From Verrucomicrobiota bacterium (GTDB lineage: Bacteria > Verrucomicrobiota > Verrucomicrobiia > Limisphaerales > JACDHS01), in the NCBI GenBank assembly GCA_013820875.1, contig JACDHS010000005.1, positions 30,569-94,568 on the forward strand: a DNA stretch of 64,000 bases. Reading direction: 5' to 3'. Positions 19,732 through 30,532 of this stretch are shown one piece after another. The first letter of the stretch is position 1. Each line of letters opens with the position of its first letter. Below the pieces are notes generated by a model. The model had not been told where the DNA came from. It did no database searches and was given only the letters and a program-made list of their open reading frames with translations. Both the position numbers and the translations under genes were made by a program.

Positions 19732-20793
19732 CTACTCCGTTGGTTTCGCGCCAACGCCCGCGAACTTCCCTGGCGCAAAACCCGTGATCCTTATGCCATC
19801 TGGGTTTCCGAAATCATGCTGCAACAAACGCAGGTCAAGACTGTAATCCCGTTTTGGGAGCGCTGGATGAGTGAACTGCCGGATATCACTTCCCTCGCCC
19901 AGGCCCCATCGGAAAAGATTCATAAACTGTGGGAAGGACTCGGCTACTACACCCGCGTCCGCAATATGCAGAAGGCGGCGCAGGTTATTCTCGAAAAGCA
20001 TGGAGGTATCTTCCCGAACGAGTTTGAGTCTGTCCTCTCGTTGCCAGGGATCGGACGCTACACCGCCGGTGCCATATGCAGTATCGCATACAATCAGCCA
20101 ACGCCGCTTCTCGACGGCAATGTCATCCGCGTATTGACCCGCGTGTATGGGATTAGTGAAAATCCGCGGGACAAAAACACCAATGCACGGCTATGGGCGT
20201 TGGCGGAGGAGTTGGTAAAGGACGCGAGCCAGATTGAGTGCGGCAGGCGCCCGGCCAACCGGCGAGAGACGTTTCCCCACTGCTCCTACCTCAATCAATC
20301 TCTCATGGAGCTGGGCGCGCTGATCTGCACGCCGCGCCAAACCAAATGTGACGAGTGCCCAATCCAACAACATTGCTCCGCATTTCGCGAGAACCGGGTC
20401 CATGCACTACCCAACCTGGGCGAACGGGTCGCAACGACCGATCGCCGTTTCGTTGCATTCATCGTCGAGCAAAAAGGGAAATTTTTCGTGCAACAACGGC
20501 CCGAAGGGGTGGTAAATGCCCATCTCTGGGAGTTTCCGAATTTTGAAATCACTGGAAAGCTGGCTGGAGCTGTCTCGCATTTTTCAAAAATCTCCAAAAA
20601 GCCCGTTTGCCGCATCAAACACTCCATCACCCGGTATCGAATCTCCCTGGAAGTATTCCGGGCTGAAATTGCCGACAAGGAAGGCGTGCCCGGCCATTGG
20701 ATGACTCGAGTGGAGTTAGAGAAACTCGCCTTTCCAAGCGCCCACCGAAAAATCCTTCGGCATCTTGATCCAGTGGCCGCAATGCTGGACTAG
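19693..20793 (+). CDS. mutY: A/G-specific adenine glycosylase
   Basis: 366 aa; ELPWRKTRDPYAIWVSEIMLQQTQVKTVIPFWERWM, HhH LPGIGRYTAGAI, Fe-S cysteines CTPRQTKCDECPIQQHC. Confidence 0.95.
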   Translation: MMEDRLQHSITPLLLRWFRANARELPWRKTRDPYAIWVSEIMLQQTQVKTVIPFWERWMSELPDITSLAQAPSEKIHKLWEGLGYYTRVRNMQKAAQVILEKHGGIFPNEFESVLSLPGIGRYTAGAICSIAYNQPTPLLDGNVIRVLTRVYGISENPRDKNTNARLWALAEELVKDASQIECGRRPANRRETFPHCSYLNQSLMELGALICTPRQTKCDECPIQQHCSAFRENRVHALPNLGERVATTDRRFVAFIVEQKGKFFVQQRPEGVVNAHLWEFPNFEITGKLAGAVSHFSKISKKPVCRIKHSITRYRISLEVFRAEIADKEGVPGHWMTRVELEKLAFPSAHRKILRHLDPVAAMLD

Positions 20794-20984
20794 ATGAACA
20801 CGAACTCGCCATTCGGCGAACACAGGCCACTCGGCGGGTTCCGCACACATACCTTTCCGTTCGCACTGGTCACTCGGACAAATCGAAGCCACAGATCAGA
20901 CTTTAGCTGTCCTAACCGTCTGCCCTGAAGTCGGTGTTAAGCCTGATGGACATTCTACCGCCATGATGGAAAAGTCGCAGGCGT

Positions 20985-22394
20985 ATGGTTCAAACGTCTC
21001 AATTCGCCGAATTTGCTGATAAGATGCGCAACGCCAATGTCAGCGATGCCGCCATCCGCGCTTTCGAAAATAGCTATTCGAACCTCGAAGCCGGACAAAC
21101 CGGTCTGATCGCCGAGAGCGACATCCAACCGGTTACCTCCCTGCCCCGTTTTGAAGAACTGGCCGACGGCCCCATCAACGCCCAATCCCTCCTTTCTCAG
21201 ACCGTCGTTCTGAAACTCAACGGAGGCCTTGGCACGAGCATGGGACTGGAAAAAGCGAAGTCGCTGTTGCCCATCAAGGACGGCCTCACCTTTCTCGACT
21301 TCATCGCGCGCCAGATTCTTTTCCTTAGGGAACAGCACAAGTCCCCCCTGCGCTTTCTGCTGATGAATAGTTTCAGCACCAGTGAAGACACACTGAAGTT
21401 TCTGAAAAAATATCCGCAGCTTGGCGAAGCCAAGTCGTTGGAGTTGATGCAAAATGCCGTTTTAAAAGTGGATGCGAAAACGTTGCGACCGATTTCCTGG
21501 CCAGCCGATCCCGACTTGGAATGGTGCCCACCGGGCCATGGCGATTTGTATCCTTCCCTGCTCGGTTCCGGACTGCTGGGTCGGTTGCTGGCGGATGGAG
21601 TGAAGTTTATGTTTGTTTCGAATTCCGACAACCTGGGCGCGAGCCTTGACCTGAAGTTACTGAATTACTTCGCAGAATCGAACAAACCTTTCTTGATGGA
21701 GGTGTGCGAGCGCACCTCCTCAGACAAAAAAGGTGGTCATCTGGCCCAGCGGAACGGCAATCTCCTCCTGCGCGAATCCGCCCAGTGCCCGCCATCCGAT
21801 TCCGACGCCTTTCAAGACATTCACCGGCATCGTTTTTTCAATACAAACAACCTCTGGGTCCGGCTGGATGAATTGAAGAAAGCGCTCGATCGAAACGGCG
21901 GCTTTATTCCGCTGCCAATGATCAAAAACGCAAAGACGGTGGATCCACGCGACAAAAATTCACCCCAGGTTTTCCAACTGGAAACCGCCATGGGCGCCGC
22001 GATCGAATGTTTTGATGGCGCGGGGGCTATGGTCGTTCCACGCAGCCGTTTCGCTCCGGTGAAGACCACAACCGACTTACTCGCCCTGCGATCGGATGCT
22101 TACGACGTCACAAAAGATTATCGGCTTGAACTCTCCCCCATCTGCCAGGGAATGCCACCAGCCATCGATCTTGATACCGATCACTACAAGCTCGTGGATC
22201 AACTCGACGAAAAACTAACCGGCGGCGCCCCTTCATTAAAACTATGTCGCGAATTAAAAGTCTGTGGCCCCATCGGCTTTCAATCAGGAAACATTCTGAT
22301 CGGTAAAGTTGAATTGAAGAACCCTGGCAATACCCTTCGGCAACTACCTGCCGGTGAATTCAAAGACATCTCTGTTGATCTTGCACAGGGCTAG
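20985..22394 (+). CDS. UTP--glucose-1-phosphate uridylyltransferase (UDPGP family)
   Basis: 469 aa; VVLKLNGGLGTSMGLEKAKSLLPIKDGLTFLDFI and FNTNNLWVRLDELK. Confidence 0.93.
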   Translation: MVQTSQFAEFADKMRNANVSDAAIRAFENSYSNLEAGQTGLIAESDIQPVTSLPRFEELADGPINAQSLLSQTVVLKLNGGLGTSMGLEKAKSLLPIKDGLTFLDFIARQILFLREQHKSPLRFLLMNSFSTSEDTLKFLKKYPQLGEAKSLELMQNAVLKVDAKTLRPISWPADPDLEWCPPGHGDLYPSLLGSGLLGRLLADGVKFMFVSNSDNLGASLDLKLLNYFAESNKPFLMEVCERTSSDKKGGHLAQRNGNLLLRESAQCPPSDSDAFQDIHRHRFFNTNNLWVRLDELKKALDRNGGFIPLPMIKNAKTVDPRDKNSPQVFQLETAMGAAIECFDGAGAMVVPRSRFAPVKTTTDLLALRSDAYDVTKDYRLELSPICQGMPPAIDLDTDHYKLVDQLDEKLTGGAPSLKLCRELKVCGPIGFQSGNILIGKVELKNPGNTLRQLPAGEFKDISVDLAQG

Positions 22395-22537
22395 TTTTGC
22401 GTATTCTTCTCTGTTACAGAAGATTTGGTGCCTAATGGAAGTTATCCGAATTGAGACGATAAAGATAAACGAGTTCGAAAAAGGACGCAGGTTAGCTCAA
22501 TACAGAACTTGCGCGGAAGCCGAACAGAGGCAAAACT

Positions 22538-24361
22538 TTGCTGTCTTTTTTCATGGTGAACGTTACGGACCTTTACAATTTGTATATCAAACGGGTTTGG
22601 TTGGCGCTGTTGCTGGTGTGCGCCGCCAGTTTTGTGCTGGGCAATAGCGCACGGGCCGCCAGCTTCACCGCTACTTTAGATCGCCACAATGTAAGCGTGG
22701 GAGAAAGCGTAAACCTTTCTCTGATTTTTCAGGATGGTTCTCCTTCTACCCAACCGGATATTCCAACCATTCCCGGCATCCAGGTCGGCGGTATCACCGC
22801 TTCGCAAAATTTCCAGATCGTTAATGGGAAATCATCCGCGCAGGTGCATTACAATTATGCGCTGATCCCGACGAAAGAAGGCGAATTTACCATTCCGGCT
22901 ATTACGGTGAAAGCAGGCGGTCAAACTCTGACCAGCCAACCGCTCAAACTGACCGTCACAAAAGCTCCCGTTGTCACCGCAAAAACAGCAGACGGCACTC
23001 CCCCGGATGCGTTCGTGCAATTAATCGTGCCGAAATCGGAAATCTATTTCGGCGAAGTTGTGCCTGCCGAGTTCCGGCTTTATTTCCAAACGATGGTGCA
23101 GGATGTCCAATTGCCGGAAGTCAGTGCGGAAGGGTTTACAATGACCCCTTTCAACCAACGCCCCGACCAGAGCCAGGTGCAATTGAATGGCATGACATAT
23201 AATATGGCGATCTTCCGATTCACCATCAGCCCAGCCAAAACCGGCATGTTAAAACTCGGCCCGGCGCGTTGTCGTCTAGCGATTTTGTCCGAACCTCGCC
23301 GCGATTTTTTTGGCCAGACAGTTTTCTCCAAATCACGCCCGGCGAATCTTGTTAGCGAGGAAGTGCCGATTCGAGTCCTGCCGCTTCCGGAACAAAACAA
23401 GCCTGCCACTTTCAGCGGGGCTATCGGCCGGTTCAATATGAAGATGGAAGCCGGTCCCACCGAATTAGCGGTCGGCGATCCTATCACGGTGCGAGTGCAG
23501 ATCAGTGGACGCGGCGCGTTGGAATCCTTGAAATTGCCTGAGCAACCTGCCTGGCGTGATTTCAAAAGCTACACTCCTTCCAGCACAGTGGAGACGCAGG
23601 ATCCGCTCGGCTTGCAAGGCACGAAGAAATTTGAACTGGTGATTTCGCCGCAGAACGCAGGCATCAAAGCTCTGCCGCCGTTTGAATTCAGTTTCTTTGA
23701 TCCCGAGCAGAAAGCGTATCGCACGTTAAGTTCACAGGAGGTTCCGCTGCAAGTGCGACCCTCAGCGCTTACTCCGCAACCTACTATCGTGTCCACGGGC
23801 AGTAGCCGGGCTGACGCAATTGAAGCGAAGGAAATTGTGCATATCAAACCACAACTCGGCACGATTCGAACAAGCGCACCACCCCTTGTGACGAAACCCG
23901 GCTTCTGGATCGCTCAATCACTTGCGCCTGCCCTGTGGCTGGGAGCCATGTTCTACCGTCGTAGGAAGGAAAACCTGGACAAGAACCCGAAGTTGCGACG
24001 ACAAAAAGAAGTGGAACGGATCATCCAACGCGATTTGCAAAAACTCCGTGAACATGCCGCCGCGAATAAGTCGGACGAATTCTTCGCCACCGTGTTTCAT
24101 TTGTTACAGGAACAAATTGGCGAACGACTCGATACGCCACCATCCGGGATTACCGAGGCAGTGGTGGATAGCGAATTGAAACCACGCGGGCTGAATGCTG
24201 AATCTCTCGCGCTGTTGCACAGCTTGTTCCAAACGTGCAACCAGGCGCGTTACGCTCCCGTCCGCGGCAGCCACGAACTCGCCTCCCATATCACGAAGGT
24301 GGAACAAGCCTTGGCTGAATTGAAGAAATTGAAGAATGAACCTGTTGCTGTCTCAGTTTAA
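22538..24361 (+). CDS. batD: BatD family protein
   Basis: 607 aa; signal peptide, SFTATLDRHNVSVGESVNLSLIFQDG, C-terminal TM and cytoplasmic region. Confidence 0.85.
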   Translation: MLSFFMVNVTDLYNLYIKRVWLALLLVCAASFVLGNSARAASFTATLDRHNVSVGESVNLSLIFQDGSPSTQPDIPTIPGIQVGGITASQNFQIVNGKSSAQVHYNYALIPTKEGEFTIPAITVKAGGQTLTSQPLKLTVTKAPVVTAKTADGTPPDAFVQLIVPKSEIYFGEVVPAEFRLYFQTMVQDVQLPEVSAEGFTMTPFNQRPDQSQVQLNGMTYNMAIFRFTISPAKTGMLKLGPARCRLAILSEPRRDFFGQTVFSKSRPANLVSEEVPIRVLPLPEQNKPATFSGAIGRFNMKMEAGPTELAVGDPITVRVQISGRGALESLKLPEQPAWRDFKSYTPSSTVETQDPLGLQGTKKFELVISPQNAGIKALPPFEFSFFDPEQKAYRTLSSQEVPLQVRPSALTPQPTIVSTGSSRADAIEAKEIVHIKPQLGTIRTSAPPLVTKPGFWIAQSLAPALWLGAMFYRRRKENLDKNPKLRRQKEVERIIQRDLQKLREHAAANKSDEFFATVFHLLQEQIGERLDTPPSGITEAVVDSELKPRGLNAESLALLHSLFQTCNQARYAPVRGSHELASHITKVEQALAELKKLKNEPVAVSV

Positions 24362-24426
24362 TTTCTGGTCGCGATCTGCTTTATCTCAGAACACGTTAGA
24401 AGGTCCAACGTTTTCACCCTCACCTG

Positions 24427-25181
24427 TGTCCTCTCCCTCAAGGGAGAGGAAAACGCATATTCGCCTCATCACCCTGCTCTTCCTCAGCACCTTGTTAACC
24501 ACTTCCATCCAGGCAAACCCCGCTAACTTTATCGCCGCCAACGATCTCTACGAACAACAGAACTTTTCCGAAGCCGCTTCTGCTTACAAGAGTTTGGTGG
24601 AATCCGGCACCGTGACGCCGAATATCTTCTTCAATCTCGGCAATGCTCATTTTAAAAGTGGTGAATTCGGCAAAGCCATCGCCGCCTATCGCGCCGCACA
24701 AAACCTCACCCCCCGCGATCCGGATATTCGTGCAAATCTCCGCTTCGCACGTGACAAAGCACAAAACGCCGGGGCCAGCGCAGCACAGGAAAGTTGGCTG
24801 AATCGTCTCACCGCGAATGAATGGATTCTTCTTGCGAGTGTTCCGTTCTGGCTCTGTTTTATCCTGCTCGCGTTCGCACAAATCAGGCGCGACTGGCAAA
24901 AGATTGTCCGCAGCTACGCGACGATTCTTGGAGGTCTGGCGCTGGTGTTTGGCATCTGTGCCGCTGTCGCCGCGCAACATGATGCACATCAAGCGGCAGT
25001 CGTTACTTCCGTGGAAGCCGTTGTTCGGCACGGGCCGTTTGCCGAATCACAGACTGCTTTCACCTTGCGTGACGGCGCGGAATTAACCGTACTGGACCAA
25101 CGCGAAAACTGGATCCAGGTCTCGGCAGGACCGAATCGAATCGGCTGGGTTCGCGCCGCTCAGGTTACAGTAATCAATTGA
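24427..25181 (+). CDS. BatE-like tetratricopeptide repeat protein
   Basis: ORF 24336..25181; TPR (FFNLGNAHFKSGEFGKAIAAYRAAQNLTPRDPDIRANL), TM helices, C-terminal SH3-like domain. Start may be GTG at 24427 inside a palindromic repeat. Confidence 0.8.
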
Positions 25182-27319
25182 TTCGATTCCTCATTTCGAA
25201 TTTTCCCCTCGTCAGACTTCGTTTTTCTCACACAATCGGTGCAATGATTTCACGATCAATTGCACTGCTGCTTCTTTTTCTGACGAATGCAGTTTTTGCC
25301 CAGGAACTGAAACCAATCTTCGACGGCAAAACATTCAAAGGATGGGAACAGCGCGGTGAAGCCATTTGGGAAATAGATGATCGCGTCATCACCGGTCGCA
25401 CTGGCAAAGGCGGTCACGGCTGGCTTTGCACCGATCGCACCTACGGCGACTTCATCCTCGAACTGGAAGTCAAAATCGAGAGCGGCAACGCCGGCGTACA
25501 GATTCGCAGTCATTTCGAAGAGGGCGACAAAATGGTCGGCTACCAGGTCGAAGTGGATCCTTCCGCGCGCGCCTGGTCCGGCGGACTTTACGAACAAGGA
25601 CGACGTGGCTGGCTGCAAAACCTGACAAACAATCCCGCTGCTCGCGCCGCGTTTAAAGCGAATGACTGGAACCGTTACCGGATCGAATGCCGCGGCGATT
25701 CCTTCCGCACCTGGATCAATGATGTTCCAGCAACAGATTACCGCGATTCACTCGACGTCGAAGGAATCATCGCCCTCCAGGTTCATTCGGGAAAAAACCA
25801 CAAGGTGCAGTTCCGAAACATTCGCATCGCTGATCTTGGCAAAAGAAAATGGGAACCGCTCTGGGACGGAGCAACGTTCAATGGCTGGGAAAAAATCGGC
25901 GCAGGGGATTGGACGATCAAGGATGGAATGCTCATCGGAACGCATGCTCAAAACGTTAAACCCTTCGGGCATCTTATTTCAGAAAAGCGGTTCAACGATT
26001 TTACCGTGCGTTTGAAATACAAAGCGCTCGCGGGTAACAGCGGTGTTTATTTCCGCACCGATAAAGGCGGCGGCTCGGGAGTGGTCGGATTCCAGGCGGA
26101 AGTGGATGCCACAAAAGATGCGGGCGGCCTCTACGAAACAGGCGGACGCGCCTGGGTAGTTCAACCAGATCCAAAGAACCTTCACAAATATTTCAAAACG
26201 AACGATTGGAACTCCATGACTGTCTCGGCTCATGGCAGTCGCATTGCCGTCGATGTGAATGGATTTCGCACCGCGGAAGTGATCAATGATCCTAGCCGTC
26301 GTGAAGGTCATTTTGCATTTCAACTCCACGGCAGCCAGGATCTGGAGGTTTACTTCAAAGACATCGAAATCCTGAGCGCACCGGACCAAAAACCTTCTGC
26401 TAAAAAGATAAAACCCTCGGTGCAGATCACGGAACAACCAGAGAAATTGCGCGTCGAACTCGATGGTGTCCTATTCACCGAATATCACTTTGGCAGCGTT
26501 CCCCGCCCTGTTCTCTATCCGGTCTTCGGTCCTGGCCAGGTTTCAATGACGCGCGACTGGCCGATGCGCGAATCCACCGGCGAAGAGCGCGATCATCCGC
26601 ATCATCGTGGATTATGGTTTACGCATGGGAACGTGAACGGTGTTGATTTCTGGAGTGAACAAAAGCAGTTCGGAAAGATCGTGCATGATAAGTTTACGAA
26701 AATTTCCTCAGGCAAAGAAGGTGTCATTCAATCTGAGAACAAATGGATCAGCGCGGATGGAAAACTAATCTGTCGCGACAAACGGACATTGCGGATTCAT
26801 GGAACCGGCAATCCGCGGATTCTCGATTTCGACGTCACCATGGTTGCTTCTGAAGGCGACCTCGTAATCGGCGACACCAAGGAAGGATCGATGGCGATTC
26901 GCGTGAATGAATCCATGCGGGTGAAACCGAATTCCTTCAATCAAGGCAAACTCGCCGGGCGCCTTGTTCAGGATACAGAAGTGACCGGCGCTGATACCTG
27001 GGGAAAGCGCGCCGCCTGGACGGATTACTCTGGACCAGTGATGGGACAGACGGTCGGCATTGCCATTTTCGATCATCCGAAGAATCCGAGACATCCAACG
27101 TGGTGGCATGTGCGCGATTACGGGTTGTTCGCCGCCAATCCTTTCGGCGTGCATGACTTCGAGAAGAAATCGAAAGGTGAAGGTGATTTTAAGATTCCCG
27201 CCGGCAAAAGTGCGACGTTCCGTTACCGCTTTATTTTCCATGAAGGCGATGAGAAACAGGCAAATGTCACTGAACTCTATCAAAGCTATTCCAAAGAAAA
27301 ACTTAGTGCCGCTAAATAA
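25178..27319 (+). CDS. Fusion of two DUF1080 (3-keto-disaccharide hydrolase) domains and a DUF6807/PmoA-like domain
   Basis: Two copies of the LxPIFDGKTFKGWE...GVQIRSHFEEGDKMVGYQVEVD type, then EERDHPHHRGLWFTHGNVNGVDFW. True start may be ATG 25244. Confidence 0.85.
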   Translation: MIRFLISNFPLVRLRFSHTIGAMISRSIALLLLFLTNAVFAQELKPIFDGKTFKGWEQRGEAIWEIDDRVITGRTGKGGHGWLCTDRTYGDFILELEVKIESGNAGVQIRSHFEEGDKMVGYQVEVDPSARAWSGGLYEQGRRGWLQNLTNNPAARAAFKANDWNRYRIECRGDSFRTWINDVPATDYRDSLDVEGIIALQVHSGKNHKVQFRNIRIADLGKRKWEPLWDGATFNGWEKIGAGDWTIKDGMLIGTHAQNVKPFGHLISEKRFNDFTVRLKYKALAGNSGVYFRTDKGGGSGVVGFQAEVDATKDAGGLYETGGRAWVVQPDPKNLHKYFKTNDWNSMTVSAHGSRIAVDVNGFRTAEVINDPSRREGHFAFQLHGSQDLEVYFKDIEILSAPDQKPSAKKIKPSVQITEQPEKLRVELDGVLFTEYHFGSVPRPVLYPVFGPGQVSMTRDWPMRESTGEERDHPHHRGLWFTHGNVNGVDFWSEQKQFGKIVHDKFTKISSGKEGVIQSENKWISADGKLICRDKRTLRIHGTGNPRILDFDVTMVASEGDLVIGDTKEGSMAIRVNESMRVKPNSFNQGKLAGRLVQDTEVTGADTWGKRAAWTDYSGPVMGQTVGIAIFDHPKNPRHPTWWHVRDYGLFAANPFGVHDFEKKSKGEGDFKIPAGKSATFRYRFIFHEGDEKQANVTELYQSYSKEKLSAAK

Positions 27320-27352
27320 ACCATCCGCAACTCACGTCAGATTTTAAACACC

Positions 27353-28795
27353 ATGAAACTCACTCGTAGAAATTTCCTCAAAGCCTCGGCCTTTACCGCT
27401 GCTGCCTTCAGCCTCCCTGCCCGTTCCTGGGCAAACGTGGTCGGGTCAAACGAAGCCATTCGTGTCGCGGTGGTTGGATTTAACAGTCGAGGAATGGACG
27501 CGCTCGGCAATTTTACAAAAAAGGAAATCGGCACACGTGTCGTTGCAATCTGCGATGTCGATTCCAATGTTCTCAATCGCGAAGTGGACAAGTTCAAGAA
27601 GCGCGGGGAAACAGTCGCGCCTTATGTTGATTTCCGGAAATTATTGGAAAGCAAAGAAATCGATGCCGTCGCAATCGCCACGCCGAACCATTGGCACGCG
27701 CTGGGCGCCATCTGGGGGGTGCAGGCCGGAAAAGATGTTTACGTTGAAAAACCCGTTTCCCACAACGTATGGGAAGGTCGCAAGATCGTCGAAGCAGCCC
27801 GTAAATATAACCGCATCGTCCAAACCGGAACCCAGGCCCGATCCAGCTTTGCCATTCGCGAAGCCGTCGAATGGGTGCGCCAGGGCAATCTCGGCAAACT
27901 CCTGGTCGCACGCGGCACCTGTTATAAACGCCGGGAAAGCATCGGCAAAGTAACCTCGCCCCAACCGATCCCTGACAACATTGATTACAACCTCTGGTGT
28001 GGCCCGGCGCAGATGAAGCCGCTCATGCGCTCCAAACTGCACTACGATTGGCATTGGGACTTCGAAACCGGCAACGGCGATCTCGGCAACCAGGGCATTC
28101 ATCAGATGGATATCGCCCGCTGGTTCCTCGGCGAAAACGCACTTTCACCCCGCGTGTTCAGCATCGGTGGACGTTTGAGTTACGACGACGATGGCAACAC
28201 GCCAAATACCCAAATCGTTTTTCACGATTACAAAGCCGCGCCACTTATCTTTGAAGTTCGCGGTCTTCCAGAGAAGAGCGGCGCAAAAGACATGGATAAA
28301 TTTATGGAGTCACGCGTGGGCGTGTTGATTCATTGCGAAGGAGGCCATGTGCTCGTGCCGAATTACTCCAGCGCCATCGTCTATGATAAGGAAGGCAAAG
28401 AGATCAAACGTTTTCAGGGCGCCGAAAATCACTATGCGAATTTCGTCAAAGCGGTGCTAAGCCGCAAAAGCAGTGATTTGAATGCGGACATCCTGGAAGG
28501 CCACCTTTCCAGCGCGCTCTGTCACACCGCGAACATCTCGTACCGGCTCGGCAAGGAAGCACCGGTCGGAAAAATCAAAGAGAAGATCAAAGGCAACAAG
28601 GAAGCTTCAGAAACACTCGGACGCATGTTGGAACATCTGCAACTCAATGATGTGGATGTGAACAAGACCCCGCTGACCATGGGAGAGTTTTTGAAAATGG
28701 ATCCACGCGCGGAGAAATTCATCGGCAACCGCAAAGCCAATCAATTGCTCACCAGAAAATACCGCGCTCCCTTTGTGGTGCCGGACCGCGTTTGA
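27353..28795 (+). CDS. Gfo/Idh/MocA family oxidoreductase with Tat-like signal
   Basis: 480 aa; TRRNFLKASAFTAAAFSLPARSWA, VEKPVSHNVWEGRKIVEAARKYNRIVQTGTQ. Confidence 0.93.
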   Translation: MKLTRRNFLKASAFTAAAFSLPARSWANVVGSNEAIRVAVVGFNSRGMDALGNFTKKEIGTRVVAICDVDSNVLNREVDKFKKRGETVAPYVDFRKLLESKEIDAVAIATPNHWHALGAIWGVQAGKDVYVEKPVSHNVWEGRKIVEAARKYNRIVQTGTQARSSFAIREAVEWVRQGNLGKLLVARGTCYKRRESIGKVTSPQPIPDNIDYNLWCGPAQMKPLMRSKLHYDWHWDFETGNGDLGNQGIHQMDIARWFLGENALSPRVFSIGGRLSYDDDGNTPNTQIVFHDYKAAPLIFEVRGLPEKSGAKDMDKFMESRVGVLIHCEGGHVLVPNYSSAIVYDKEGKEIKRFQGAENHYANFVKAVLSRKSSDLNADILEGHLSSALCHTANISYRLGKEAPVGKIKEKIKGNKEASETLGRMLEHLQLNDVDVNKTPLTMGEFLKMDPRAEKFIGNRKANQLLTRKYRAPFVVPDRV

Positions 28796-28844
28796 CCATT
28801 CTTTTAACGTGACTTTGCAGCGCCAATCCTAATGGTATGCCGCC

Positions 28845-29759
28845 GTGCTCGCGGCACTCATTACAACTCTTCTCTGGTCGGCTTCGGTCACGTTTGGCCA
28901 TCGTTCCGCGAAGATTCTTGGCGGCACAGAAGCAAATTTCTGGCGTCTTGCGATCGCCACGATGTTGCTTGCCATCTGGGCGCATACCATTGGCCAGGGA
29001 TTGTCTGGCGCGAGTTTCCTTCTCTTCTTTCTTAGCGGCGTGATTGGTATCGGCATGGGCGATGTCGCTTTGTTCCAGGCATTGCCACGACTCGGCTCGC
29101 GCCTTTCCATTTTGTTGGTGCAATGTTTGTCCGCTCCCTTCGCCGCGCTGACTGAGTATCTTTGGCTTGGGACAAAGTTGACCCTGTTCCAAATGATCTG
29201 CGGCGGAGTCATTTTGACCGGTGTCAGCATCGCGCTCAGTCCGGGTAAGCATCTGAATCTCACCCGACGACAACTAACCGTCGGCGTCATCTTCGGGACG
29301 ATCGCCGCCTTGGGGAATGCCATCGGCGCGGTGCTCAGTCGGAAAGGATTTGCCGTGGCCGAAGCAGCCGGCCAGGATATGGATGGCGCAACCACCGCCT
29401 ACCAGCGACTAATTGGCGGCCTGTTGTTCGGCGGAATCTGTTTGCTCGTGGTGAAACGCAACCAGTTCAATATCCATAAATTACTTCCCCCGGCGGAGAA
29501 ATGGAAAATCGCATGGAAATGGGTTTTACTAAACGCCATTGCCGGACAAACCCTCGGCGTCAGCTTTTATCAACTCGCATTGAAAACCGCGCCCACCGGC
29601 ATCGTTCTTGCCATTACCGCGCTGACGCCGTTGATGGTCATTCCATTTGCCAGTTACTTTGAAAAGGAGAAGCCGCAACCGAAATCCATTTTCGGCGGTG
29701 TCCTGGCAGTTTTTGGAGTGCTCGGATTAATCTATTCCAAATACGTTTTTGAAAAATGA
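28845..29759 (+). CDS. EamA/DMT family transporter
   Basis: 304 aa, about 10 hydrophobic segments, two EamA-like halves. Confidence 0.88.
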   Translation: MLAALITTLLWSASVTFGHRSAKILGGTEANFWRLAIATMLLAIWAHTIGQGLSGASFLLFFLSGVIGIGMGDVALFQALPRLGSRLSILLVQCLSAPFAALTEYLWLGTKLTLFQMICGGVILTGVSIALSPGKHLNLTRRQLTVGVIFGTIAALGNAIGAVLSRKGFAVAEAAGQDMDGATTAYQRLIGGLLFGGICLLVVKRNQFNIHKLLPPAEKWKIAWKWVLLNAIAGQTLGVSFYQLALKTAPTGIVLAITALTPLMVIPFASYFEKEKPQPKSIFGGVLAVFGVLGLIYSKYVFEK

Positions 29760-30448
29760 AACCCGGTCTTGAACTCGATAAAGTGGTCTTGCTTGGACGC
29801 ACCCTCGAAGAATACACCCGCTATTTCGGCCTTACTGAAGACGATCTGCGCGGGAAGAAGGTTTTGGATGTCGCCAGCGGCGTCAGTTCCTTCACCGCAG
29901 AAGCGCGTGAGCGCGGCTACGATGTCACTGCCTTCGATTTGATCTACCAGTTTCCGCTCGAAGAGATTCAGGCCAAATGCGAACCCGACCTCGATTACGT
30001 GACGAAGGAAATCGGCAAAGTAAAAGCCTACAAATGGGAGTTCTACAAAAGTCCCGAAGGAATGCGCGTTTACCGTGAGCGCGCCTACAAACGTTTCCTG
30101 GAGGATTACCGGCAGCACCGAGGCACGGGCTACATTTTTGGCAAATTGCCGCAGACACCATTTTCAGAGGGCCAATTCGATCTCACGCTTGTCTCTTACC
30201 TGCTGTTCGTTTACGACGATCACCTTGATTACGCCTTCCACAAAGAATCAATACTTGAACTGCTCCGCATCACCCGCGGCGAACTACGCCTCTATCCATT
30301 GGTAAACTTCCGCGCCGAACCCTCCAAACATTTCGAAAAGATTAAAACCGATCCTGATTTCGCCCCCTTCACGTTCGAAGAGTTCACAACCGATTTCGAA
30401 TTTCTCACCAACTCAAATCGTTACCTCAAGATTCGCCGCCGCGCCTGA
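29756..30448 (+). CDS. Class I SAM-dependent methyltransferase-like protein
   Basis: 230 aa; KKVLDVASGVSSFTAEARERGYDVTAFD motif I. Confidence 0.8.
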   Translation: MKPGLELDKVVLLGRTLEEYTRYFGLTEDDLRGKKVLDVASGVSSFTAEARERGYDVTAFDLIYQFPLEEIQAKCEPDLDYVTKEIGKVKAYKWEFYKSPEGMRVYRERAYKRFLEDYRQHRGTGYIFGKLPQTPFSEGQFDLTLVSYLLFVYDDHLDYAFHKESILELLRITRGELRLYPLVNFRAEPSKHFEKIKTDPDFAPFTFEEFTTDFEFLTNSNRYLKIRRRA

Positions 30449-30532
30449 GGATCACTCCCCCACTCGACAATTCCGCGCTACCACACAAAAAGCGCTTCCC
30501 AGTTGCCCACTCTTCCTGCATAAACGGCCCGC

